Positions 1-6,600 of a stretch of 35,875 bases of DNA are shown here, in pieces; the stretch's first letter is position 1, and each line of letters begins with the position of its first letter. The translations under genes were made by a program, and so were the position numbers. The stretch covers positions 2,040 to 37,914 of the forward strand of contig SZWC01000036.1 of NCBI GenBank assembly GCA_023375785.1, in the 5' to 3' direction. The stretch is from Penium margaritaceum. Lineage: Eukaryota; Streptophyta; Zygnematophyceae; Desmidiales; Peniaceae. A model generated the notes under the pieces. That model was not told the origin of the DNA. It was given only the letters and a program-made list of their open reading frames with translations, and did not search any database.

Positions 1-1291
1 AAGTTGGGTTGGAATTTAGGTCGGAAGTTGGGTTTGATGTTGGATTGGAAGCTGGGTTGGAAGCTATATTGGATACGGGGTTGGTAGTTGGGTAGGAATT
101 TGGGTTGGAAGTTGGGTTGGAAGTTGGGCTGGAAGTTAGGTTCGAAGGTGGGTTTGAAGTTGGGATGGAAGTTGGGATGAAAGTTGGACTGAAAATTGGG
201 TTGGAAGCTGGGTTGGATGGTGGATTGAAAGTTGGGTTGGAAGTTGGGCTGGAAGTTGGGTTGCAAGTTGGGTTGGAAGATGGGTTGGAAGTTGAGATGG
301 ATGTTGGGTTGGAAGTTGGGTTGGAAGATGGGTTGGAAGTTGAGATGGATGTTGGGTTGGAAGCTGGGATGGAAGTTGGGATGAAAGTTGGGTTGGAAGT
401 TGGATTTGAAGTTAAGCTTGAAGTTGGGTTGGAAGTTGGATTGGAAGGTGGATTGGAGGTTGGATTGGAATTTGGATTGGAAGTTGGGTTGGAAGTTGGG
501 TTTGCAATTGGAATGGAAGTTGGGTTTGAAGTTGGGTTGGAGGTTGGGATGGAAGTTGGGATGGAAACTGGCCTTGTAGTTGGGTTGGAAGTTGGGTTGG
601 AAGTTGGGCTAGAAGTTGAAATGGAAGTTGGGATGGAAGTTGGGATCGAAGTTGGGATGGAAGTGGGGATGGAAATTGGGTTAGAAGTTGGGTTGCAAGT
701 TGGGTTGGAAGTTGGGTTGGATGTTGGGTTTGATCTTGGGTTGAAAGTTGGGTTGGAAGCTGGGCTGGATGCTGCGTTGGTTGTTGGTTGGAATTGGGGT
801 TCGATACTTGGTTGAATGTTGGGTTGGAAGTTGGATTGGAAGTTGGGTTGGAAGCTGGGTTGGAAGTTGGGATGGAAGTTGGGATGAAAGCTGGGTTGGA
901 AGTTGGGCTGGAAGTTGGGTTAGAAGTTGGGTTGGAAGTTGAATTAGAAGTTAGATTGGGATTTTGGTTGGAAGTTGGGTTGGACATTGGGTTGGAAGTT
1001 GGGCTGGATGTTGGGTTGTAAGTTGGGATGGAATTTGGGATGGAAGTTGGGATGGAAGTTGGGATGGAAGTTGGGATGGAGGTTGGGTTGGAAGTTGGGT
1101 TGGAAGCTGGGTTGTAAGTTGGGTTGGAAGTTGGGTTGGATGTTGGGTTGGAAGTTGGATTGGAAGTTGGGTTAGGTGTTGGGTTGGAAGCTCGGTTGGA
1201 AGCTATGTTGGAACTGGGTTGGAAGTTGGGTAGGAATTTGGGTTGGAAGTTGGGTTGGAAGCTGGGTTGGAAGTTGGGTTGGAACCTGGGT
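1..1291. repeat. 12-bp G-rich minisatellite array
   Basis: About 107 tandem units of a 12-bp motif, consensus GGGTTGGAAGTT on the + strand, run from the window edge until the periodicity stops at about 1291. The array therefore probably extends leftward out of the window. Units vary mainly by substitution, for example GGGATGGAAGTT and GGGCTGGAAGTT. The phase is kept from 1 to about 790, then shifts in a degenerate stretch at 785-815 and again near 1205. The + strand is almost free of C. Because the period is a multiple of three, several frames stay open (a Glu-Val-Gly-Leu tetrapeptide frame on +, a Ser-Asn-Pro-Thr frame on -). These have no domain, no non-repetitive termini and no codon signal, so I do not call a gene. 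Confidence 0.97.
273..368. repeat. 48-bp duplicated block within the minisatellite
   Basis: Four consecutive 12-bp units with a distinctive set of variants (GAAGATGGG, then GTTGAGATGGATGTTGGG) occur at 273-320 and again at 321-368. This is a local 48-bp duplication. It shows that the array grew by copying multi-unit blocks as well as single units. Confidence 0.85.
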
Positions 1292-1330
1292 TTAAGAGTG
1301 TGCACCAAAACGTTGTATTCGCGAGTAAGT

Positions 1331-1364
1331 TTTGCGAATCAAATTTCTGTCCTTGATTCGCAAA
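1331..1364. repeat. Perfect 12-bp inverted repeat (hairpin)
   Basis: TTTGCGAATCAA at 1331-1342 is exactly inverted as TTGATTCGCAAA at 1353-1364, with a 10-base loop. A 12-of-12 stem in unique sequence is unlikely to be chance. It could be a transposase binding dyad or a relic of the end of an inverted element. Confidence 0.85.
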
Positions 1365-1380
1365 TCCAAATCTGGGTGAA

Positions 1381-1405
1381 AGATTCGACCCGGACTCGCG
1401 AATCT
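1381..1405. repeat. 7-bp inverted repeat sharing the GATTCG word
   Basis: AGATTCG at 1381-1387 is inverted as CGAATCT at 1399-1405 with an 11-base loop. It uses the same core word as the larger hairpin just upstream, so the two dyads probably belong to one structured region. Confidence 0.65.
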
Positions 1406-1418
1406 GGACTTCTTGGGC

Positions 1419-1447
1419 GGGGGGGGGGGGGGGGGGGGGNNNNGGGG
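1419..1447. other. Poly-G run interrupted by four Ns (assembly gap)
   Basis: Twenty-one consecutive G (1419-1439) are followed by N at 1440-1443 and four more G. This is a homopolymer where sequencing or assembly failed. The true length and content here are unknown, and the transposon end could be partly missing from the assembly. Confidence 0.95.
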
Positions 1448-1689
1448 CGGCAAAGAAAAACCCTGAGACCAGCGTGTTCAGTACCACGCCTGAACATCAG
1501 AAAGAAAGGGGTCTGAGCCCTTTATTCACGCATGCAGCATGCGGCCTCGTGTGTGGCCACCTCCCGGCTTCGTGCTCGCACGCGTCGTCTCCTGCCTTTG
1601 CGCCTCCCAAACCATCGCGGTCGTCACTTTGTCGGTCCAACGTCTATTGTGTAGGTTGAGTAGTGTTAGTCACACCGTCACCCGTCACC
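1448..1689 (+). other. GC-rich 5' flank of the transposase pseudogene
   Basis: This segment is CpG-bearing and GC-rich, with no tandem repeat and no recognisable RNA gene. The frame used later by the BED finger is open here from about 1539, but its conceptual product has no recognisable domain. I see no convincing TATA box. It is most likely the 5' untranslated or promoter part of the element, but nothing proves it. Confidence 0.4.
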
Positions 1690-1794
1690 ATGGCTTCGCA
1701 CGCAGCTGCCTCCCAGACCTCCCCAACGCCGCAGTCTCTCAGGCAACGAGTACGCCAGCACTTCGTCTCCCTGCCCTTGTTGCCTCTGCCGTAG
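1690..1794 (+). pseudogene. Candidate N-terminal start, out of frame with the BED finger
   Basis: The ATG at 1690 lies in GTCACCATGG, an excellent Kozak context and the best start in the region. Its frame encodes 34 residues (beginning MASHAAASQT) and stops at TAG 1792-1794. The BED finger that follows is in the next frame, so either about one base has been lost between 1690 and 1790, or an upstream exon splices in. The second option has some support: the bases before 1795 form a pyrimidine-rich tract ending in GTAG, which resembles a splice acceptor. I cannot decide between the two. Confidence 0.45.
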
Positions 1795-2077
1795 ATGCTG
1801 GCGCTAGAGCTGCGGCAAAAGAAGACCTTGGGAAGCACAAGCCGAGTGTCATATGGACAGTGTTTGAGTACTGCATCACCAAGGGGGGGCCGAGAGCGCA
1901 ATGCACCATCTGCCCACGCCGACGAGGGAAGAAAGGCACGTACGCCATCAACCAGAGCATAACCTCTGGCATGTGGAAGCACCTCAAGGCGGCTCACCTT
2001 GCTAGGTGGAAGGAGCTCAAGACCGCGGAGGCCACCCAGAACGTGTCAAACGCTACGGCCGCGGCAACGTCAACAGC
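1795..2077 (+). pseudogene. BED-type zinc finger exon of the hAT transposase
   Basis: This frame encodes a BED finger: an aromatic start (SVIWTVFEY, Trp codon at 1854), the Cys pair C-x2-C (codons 1902 and 1911), and the His pair H-x4-H in HLKAAH (codons 1980 and 1995), preceded by Met-Trp. BED fingers bind DNA and in hAT transposases usually recognise the element ends. The frame runs open upstream to about 1539, so 1795 is set by the candidate acceptor and not by a start codon. The exon would end at 2077, before GTAAGT at 2078-2083. Without splicing the frame ends at TAA 2079-2081. Confidence 0.8.
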
Positions 2078-2146
2078 GTAAGTGGTGGACGGCTCCAACG
2101 ACGTCCTTGCACGTGCCTGTACAGGCGTGGATATTGTATTTAACAG
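2078..2146 (+). other. Candidate 69-bp intron 1 of the transposase
   Basis: GTAAGT at 2078 is a perfect donor consensus, and TTGTATTTAACAG ending at 2146 is a good acceptor. Removing 69 bp keeps the BED frame and removes the in-frame TAA at 2079-2081. It joins directly to the segment containing KSHLFLSIESGWLRQF, which resembles the pre-core region of hAT proteins. The alternative is a simple nonsense mutation that created the donor-like string by chance. Confidence 0.5.
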
Positions 2147-2231
2147 GACGTATTTTCACTCCCTTGTGTGGAAGCACGTGGTGGATAAAAGCCACTTATT
2201 CTTGTCCATTGAATCTGGATGGCTGCGTCAG

Positions 2232-2235
2232 TTTT
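2232..2235 (+). other. Probable one-base insertion (T run)
   Basis: Upstream hAT-like sequence reads in one frame up to CAG-TTT, and downstream hAT-like sequence reads from CTG-CAC-CGT in the next frame. Reading three T instead of four joins the two smoothly. Without correction the upstream frame stops at TAA 2244-2246. Confidence 0.65.
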
Positions 2236-2421
2236 CTGCACCGTAACCCTCTTGCCAGTCTGCCAGGCCGCATAACTTTGGCGCGTTTGATCAAGCTTGG
2301 GGCCACGGCATTCACGAAGAAGCTACAGAAAATTATGGCTGAAGTGGAGTCTGGTGTCTCTTTCACAACAGATGGATGGCAGAGTGATGCCAACGTGAAA
2401 TATCTTGGCATCAGTGCACAC

Positions 2422-2424
2422 TAG
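2422..2424 (+). other. Premature stop TAG in the transposase core
   Basis: The stop interrupts LGISAH-stop-IFDWEMQ. Homology continues in the same frame on both sides. In hAT proteins this position after the His is usually aromatic or aliphatic, so a point mutation of a codon such as TGG or TAT is likely. Confidence 0.85.
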
Positions 2425-3183
2425 ATTTTTGACTGGGAGATGCAGAGCATTGCAATTGCATTCCCATCGGTGTCGGGCTCTGTCACTGCTGAGAATGTTT
2501 ACGCACTCTTCTCAGTAGCCCTAAAGGATTGGGGACCGTGGGGCAAGATTTTCTGTCTCACAATCGAAAATGACAGCATGGTCGATTCCTTTCTCACTGT
2601 GCATAACAACAAGTTCAAGAAGGAGGGCCATATCCGGTGCATGGGCCACTCCATGAACCTGGCCGTCAACGACCTCATTGGGCAGGAGGTTGTGAAGGAA
2701 CACCTCCGCACTGCACGTGACATTGTGAAATTTGTGACACAAAGTGCAAAGAGGGAAGAGTCACTTGAGGCTGCTGCTGCTTCTGCAGGTATGCAGTACC
2801 TGCACCTTCACCAGGACACTCCGACCAGGTGGAACTCCACACTGGACATGTGCACCAGAGTGGTGCACTCGAAGGATGTGCTTGATCAGTGGCTGACGCG
2901 GAAGGCACCAGAGTTCAAACCAAGCAGCAACGGGTGGGAGCTGCTGGCTCTTGTCACTGCCATCCTTAAGCCCTTTAAAGGTTTCACAGATGACATCAGT
3001 GGCCAGAACTATCTGACCCTCTCCCTGGTCATTGCCTTCTTCAGTGTGATCATTGCAAAGGTGCACCCGTGGCAGGTGAACGCTGCAGCCGCAGAGAACA
3101 AGAGCAGGAAGTGTTCGGATATTGACCCAGCTGACAGGCTCCCGCTTGAGTTGAAGCCTGGACTTGGAGCAGTCCAGGAGAAG

Positions 3184-3375
3184 GTGAGATTGATGTGCAA
3201 TGTGCAATGTACAATGTGCAGTCTGCAATGTGAGACGGATGTGCAATGTGCAATGTGCAATCTGCAATGTGTAACTTGAGATCGATCTGCAATATGCAAC
3301 TACACATGAATGTTCAATGTACAATGTGCAATGTGGAATTGATGGTGTGGCTGTGTGCTTGAGTGCAATGTGCAG
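3184..3375 (+). other. Candidate 192-bp intron 2, filled with 7-bp tandem repeats
   Basis: The donor AAG|GTGAGA at 3184 and acceptor ATGTGCAG|GTC at 3375 both fit consensus, and the intron is phase 0: the Lys codon 3181-3183 joins the Val codon 3376-3378. Transposase homology stops at 3183 and resumes at 3376. The interior is almost entirely degenerate repeats of TGTGCAA/TGCAATG (period 7), in two similar blocks from about 3192 and 3238 and a third from about 3311. Even the acceptor lies in a TGTGCAA-like unit. The alternative is that the repeat expanded inside an uninterrupted exon. Confidence 0.65.
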
Positions 3376-3666
3376 GTCGAGAAGTATGTGAAGAAGCTGA
3401 CAGTCCGTCATGTCGTGGCAACAGCCATCGACCCTCGTTTCCGCTTGCGTTTCTTTGACCGCGTGCACAAGCTCCTCCACATCATGAACCCAGTTCACCT
3501 GGAGCTAAAAGTTGTAGAGCATATGCGGCCCTACCATGCTCATGTGGTGAGGCGCAGGGAGGAAGCGGTAGCAGCAGCAGAGCGCGAAGCCGCAAGGCAA
3601 GCAGAGCAGGAAGCAGCTGCAGTAGCCTCCATGGGCAATACTGACCAGGCAGCAGGTGGTGCCAAT

Positions 3667-3813
3667 GTGGTGGCTGGCAGTGCACCTGTGGCAGGTGCCG
3701 GTGCGACTGTGGCGGCTGGCGGAGTATTTGTGGCCGGTGGCAATGTAGCTGTGGCGGGTGGCACTGCATCTGTGGCAGCTGGCAGTTCAGCTGTTGGTGC
3801 AGCTACAGCAACT
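3667..3813 (+). repeat. In-gene 21-bp repeat encoding a 7-residue Val-Ala-Gly tract
   Basis: Seven 21-bp units encode VVAGSAP, VAGAGAT, VAAGGVF, VAGGNVA, VAGGTAS, VAAGSSA and VGAATAT. The nucleotide core is GTGGCNGGTGGC with variable ends. The tract lies between the helical segment and the hATC region, where a flexible linker is plausible. It is in frame and stop-free, so it may have expanded while the protein was still functional. Confidence 0.8.
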
Positions 3814-4260
3814 GGAGGAGGAAGGCGTGGACGACAACAACCACAATGTGCTGCAAAGAAGTCCATGGTGCAAGCCGCCTTGGCTGACACCATGGATGAA
3901 CTGTTTGAAGAGCCTCTTGCGGAGCAGGAGGTGGTCGAGCCAGACTCGCTTGAGCAGGAAGTGGAAGAGTGGAAGAAGGAGGCTAGGGTTGGGCGTCGGA
4001 CGAACATACTCCACTACTTCCGGGACAATGTGGTGAAGTATCACACGTTTGCTCTTGTGGTGCTCGATGTCTTTGCTGTTCCTGCATCCAGCACCCCTTG
4101 TGAGAGAATGTTCACCCTGGGGGGTCATGTGGTGACTGACTGCAGGCACTCTCTGAGTGACATGACTGTCCAAGATGTCTTGATGCGGAAAACGTGGATT
4201 AATGACCCTCAACTAAAAGATTTTCCTGCTGCTCCGAATGGCAACATTGCTGTTAAATTG

Positions 4261-4263
4261 TAG
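4261..4263 (+). other. In-frame TAG before the acidic C-terminal tail
   Basis: The frame reads NIAVKL-stop-EEEAKEKARR. The sequence after the stop keeps strong coding character (charged helix, then acidic Ser/Asp/Glu tail). The TAG is therefore more likely a nonsense change of a codon such as AAG, GAG or CAG than the native end, though a native stop cannot be excluded. Confidence 0.55.
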
Positions 4264-4440
4264 GAGGAGGAAGCCAAGGAGAAGGCGAGGCGCATGGCAT
4301 CCAGGCGCACAGCTGAGAAGGCCGCAGCCAGTGTCCTGCCTGCAGGGGGATCCAGTGGAGGCAATGAGGGGAGCAGCAGTGACGAGGAGGGAGAGGACAA
4401 CAGCAGCAGCTCGGAGGACGACCATGATGACAAAGATGGC
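4264..4440 (+). pseudogene. Acidic C-terminal tail of the transposase, cut by the satellite
   Basis: In the transposase frame this encodes a basic/acidic helix (EEEAKEKARRMASRRTAEKA), a Gly/Ser linker and an acidic Ser-rich tail ending DDHDDKDGD. The 15-bp satellite starts at the next codon, in the same frame. The reading continues as Cys-Val-Ser-Asp-His/Gln pentapeptides until TAA at 4804-4806. No native stop, 3' UTR, polyadenylation signal or terminal inverted repeat is seen, so the 3' end of the element is missing or replaced. Confidence 0.65.
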
Positions 4441-6100
4441 GACCAGTGTGTTTCTGACCACTGTGTTTCTGACCACTGTGTTTATGAACACTGGGTTTCT
4501 GACCAGTGTGTTTCTGACCACTGTGTTTTTGACCACAGGGTTTCTGACAGGTGTGTTTTTGAACACTGTGTTTCCAACCAGTGTGTTTCTGACCACTGTG
4601 TTTGTGACCATTGTGTTTTTGACCACTGTGTTTCTGACCACCGTTTTTCCGACCAGTGTGTTTCTGGCCGCTGTGTCTCTGACCACTGTGTTTCTGACCA
4701 CTGTGTTTCTGACCACTGTGTTTCTTATCACCGTGTTTCTGACCACCGTGTTTCAGACCACTGTGTTTCTGACCAGTGTGTTTCATACCAATGTGTTTCT
4801 GACTAATGTGTTTCTGACCAGTGTGTTTCTGACCACTATGTTTATGACCAGTGTGTCTAGCAAATGTGTTTCTGACCAGTGTGTTTTTCACCAGGGTGTT
4901 TCTGACCAGTGTGTTTCTGACCACAGTGTTTCAGACCTGTGTGTTTTTGACCAGTGTGTTTCTGACCACTGTCTATCTGACCACTGTGGTTCCGACCAGT
5001 GTGTTTCTGACCACTGTGTTTCTCACCACTGTGTTTCTGAGCAACGTGTTTCTGACCAGTGTGCTTCTGACCGGTATGTTTCTAACCATCGTGTTTTTGA
5101 CAACTGTGTTTCTGGCCAGTGTGTTTCTGACCACTGTATTTCTGACTACTGTGTTTCTGACCACTGTGTTTCTGACAACGGTGTTTCTGATTCTTGTGTT
5201 TGTGACCATTGTGTTCCTAAACACTGTGTTTCTCACCAGTGTGTCTCTGATCACTGTGTTCCTGACCATTGTGTTTCCGACGACTGTGTTTCTGACCACA
5301 GTGTTTATGACCACTATGTTTCCGACCAGTGTGTTTCTGACCAAAGTTTTTCTGGCTAGTGTGTTTCTGACCACTGTGTTTGTGACAAGTATGTTTCTGA
5401 CCACTGTGTTTCTGACCGGTGTGTTTCTGACCAGTGTGTTTCTGACCACTGTGTTTCTGACCACTCTGTTTCTAACCACTGTGTTTCTGACCACTATGTT
5501 TCTGACCAGTGTGTTTCTGATCAATGTGTTTCTGATTACTGAGTTTCTGACCACTGTGTTTCTGACCACTGTGTTTCTGATCAGTGTGTTTCTGATTGCT
5601 GAGTTTCTGACCACTGTGTTTCTGACCACTGTGTTTCTGACCCTTGTGTTTTTGACCAGTGTGTTTCTGACCAGTGTGTTTCTGACCAGTGTGTTTCTGA
5701 CGACTTGGGTTCTGACCAGTGTGTTTCTGACCACTGTGTTTCTGACCACTGTGTTTCTGGCCACTGTGTTTCTGGCCACTGGGTTTCTGACGTGTGTTTC
5801 TGACATGTGTTTTTCTGACATGTGTGTTTCTGACATGTGTGTTTCTGACCAGTGTGTTTATGACCACTGTGTTTCTGACCACTGTGTTTCTGACCACTGT
5901 GTTTCTGACCACTATGTTTCTGACCAGTGTGTTTTTGACCAGTGTGTTTTTCACCAGTGTGTTTCTGACCACTGTGCTTCTGACTGGTATGTTTCTGATC
6001 ACTGTGTTTCAAACCAGTGTGGTTTTGACCAGTGTGTTTCCGACCACTGTGTATCTGACCACTTTGCTTCTGACCACTGTGTATCTGACCAGTGTGTTTC
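4441..6100. repeat. Higher-order block A, left copy
   Basis: A string of rare unit variants here recurs at 9849-11640 in the same order. Matched anchors are TATGAACACTGGG (4483 and 9891), TTTCATACCAATG (4781 and 10189), a shortened 13-base unit TGTGTCT...AAA (4852 and 10260), TAACCATCGTG (5083 and 10506), GACGTGTGTT (5789 and 11225) and GTGGTTTTGACC (6019 and 11560). Offsets are 5408 for the first three, then 5423, 5436 and 5541, reflecting later gain or loss of units. Confidence 0.9.
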
Positions 6101-6600
6101 TGACCAGTGTGTTTCTGACCACTGTGTTTCTGACCACTGTGTTTCTGACCACTGTGTTTCTGACCACATTGTTTCTGACCACTGTGTTTTTGACCACTGT
6201 GTTTCTGACCACTCTGTTTCAGAGCAGTGTGTTTCTGACCAGTGTGTTTCTGACCATTGTGTTCCTGACCACTGTGTTTCTGGCCAGTGCGTTTCTGATC
6301 ACTGTGTTTCTGACCACTGTGTTTCTGACCACAATGTTTCTGACCAGTGTGTTTCTGACCACTGTGTTTCTGACCACGGTGTTTCTGACCCCTGTGTTTC
6401 TCACTAGTGTGTTTTTTACCACTGTGTTTGTGACCAGTGTGTTTCTGACCACTGTGTTTCTGACCACTATGTTTCTGACCACTTGGTTTCTGACTCGTGT
6501 GTTTCTGACCACTGTGTTTCTGACCACTATGTTTCCGACCAGTGTGTTTGTGAACACTGTGTTTCTGAGCAGTGTGTTTCTGACCACTCTGTTTCTAACC
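5641..6600. repeat. Higher-order block B, first copy
   Basis: Anchors CCCTTGTG (5641), GACCCCTGTGTTTCTCAC (6387) and GTGTTTGTGAACACTG (6543) recur at 8562, 9325 and 9481, at offsets of 2921, 2938 and 2938. The first anchor also recurs at 11079. Block B overlaps the end of block A, so the left part of the satellite is a mosaic of blocks and not one simple higher-order period. Confidence 0.8.

Larger units (their letters stand above)
1292..1418. other. Unique spacer with GATTCG/CGAATC words, possible transposon subterminal region
   Basis: Periodicity ends at about 1291 and non-repetitive sequence follows. It contains at least five copies of a TTCG/CGAA-centred word (near 1316, 1333, 1355, 1383 and 1399) in both orientations, forming two hairpins annotated separately. 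Short, repeated, inverted words of this kind are typical of subterminal regions of hAT transposons, and a hAT transposase lies downstream. I could not identify terminal inverted repeats or an 8-bp target duplication, so this assignment is inference. Confidence 0.4.
2147..3183 (+). pseudogene. hAT transposase RNase H-like core (exon 2), frameshifted
   Basis: From 2147 to about 2232 the BED frame continues (KSHLFLSIESGWLRQF). After the T run at 2232-2235 the homology moves to the next frame (LHRNPLASLPGRITLARLI), so one T appears inserted. The core then reads FTTDGW (catalytic Asp codon 2371-2373), YLGISAH, a stop at 2422-2424, and FDWEMQSIAI. The second catalytic position falls in LTIENDSMV, where the family normally has T-D-N-A-S-N; the Asp appears to be Glu. 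CMGHSMNLAVNDL matches the family's C-x2-H motif and PTRWNST its RW motif. The exon would end with the Lys codon 3181-3183, directly before GTGAGA. The motif assignments rest on family knowledge; I have not aligned the sequence. Confidence 0.82.
3376..4263 (+). pseudogene. hAT transposase C-terminal exon with hATC dimerisation region
   Basis: The exon starts VEKYVKKLTVRHVVATAIDPRFR, where the IDPRFR motif is typical of hAT proteins between the insertion domain and the C terminus. A long Glu/Ala/Arg-rich helix (about 3540-3640), an Ala/Gly/Val repeat tract (3667-3813) and a Glu-rich segment follow. The hATC region lies at about 4009-4206: FALVVLDVFAVPASS, TPCERMFTLGG, then VVTDCRHSLSD and a final TWIND. 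The Glu codon 4102-4104 in CERMF corresponds to the third catalytic acid of the family as I recall it. The frame ends at TAG 4261-4263, but coding-like sequence continues in the same frame beyond it. Confidence 0.85.
1690..4440 (+). pseudogene. hAT-family transposase, BED zinc-finger type, degenerate
   Basis: Read in order, the locus encodes the parts of a ZBED-like hAT transposase: an N-terminal BED finger (about 1850-2000), an RNase H-like core starting at a Thr-Thr-Asp-Gly-Trp motif (2365-2379), a CMGH...NL motif (2639-2662), a PTRWNST motif (about 2821-2841), an IDPRFR motif (about 3429-3446), and the C-terminal hAT dimerisation region with SSTPCERMF (4087-4113). The family cuts and pastes DNA. 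This copy should not make an intact protein: a one-base insertion lies in 2232-2235, in-frame stops lie at 2422-2424 and 4261-4263, a third stop at 2079-2081 is removed only if a 69-bp intron is spliced, and the 3' end is replaced by satellite. Two candidate introns (2078-2146 and 3184-3375) keep the frame. No terminal inverted repeats were found. The family call is firm; the exon model is inference. Confidence 0.88.

Noticed and set aside
1-1291. Telomeric repeat, because of GGGTTGG-like strings
   Set aside because: The vertebrate telomere motif is a 6-mer (TTAGGG). This array is a 12-mer with GAAGTT and has no TTAGGG runs.
412-1308. 298-residue minus-strand Ser-Asn-Pro-Thr protein, and the + strand Glu-Val-Gly-Leu frame at 105-815
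   Set aside because: Both are translations of the 12-bp minisatellite, whose period is a multiple of three. There is no sign of a gene.
1448-1689. Possible tRNA or other small RNA gene in the GC-rich flank
   Set aside because: I found no cloverleaf, no A/B box pair and no other recognisable RNA structure on reading both strands.
3009-3307. Cys/His-rich minus-strand peptide resembling a zinc-binding protein
   Set aside because: Its Cys and His codons come from the 7-bp repeat in the candidate intron (TGCAATG and its complement). No spaced metal-binding pattern is present.
2761-3498. Minus-strand open frame opposite the transposase
   Set aside because: Shadow of the + strand coding sequence and the intron repeat. 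It matches no family I recognise.
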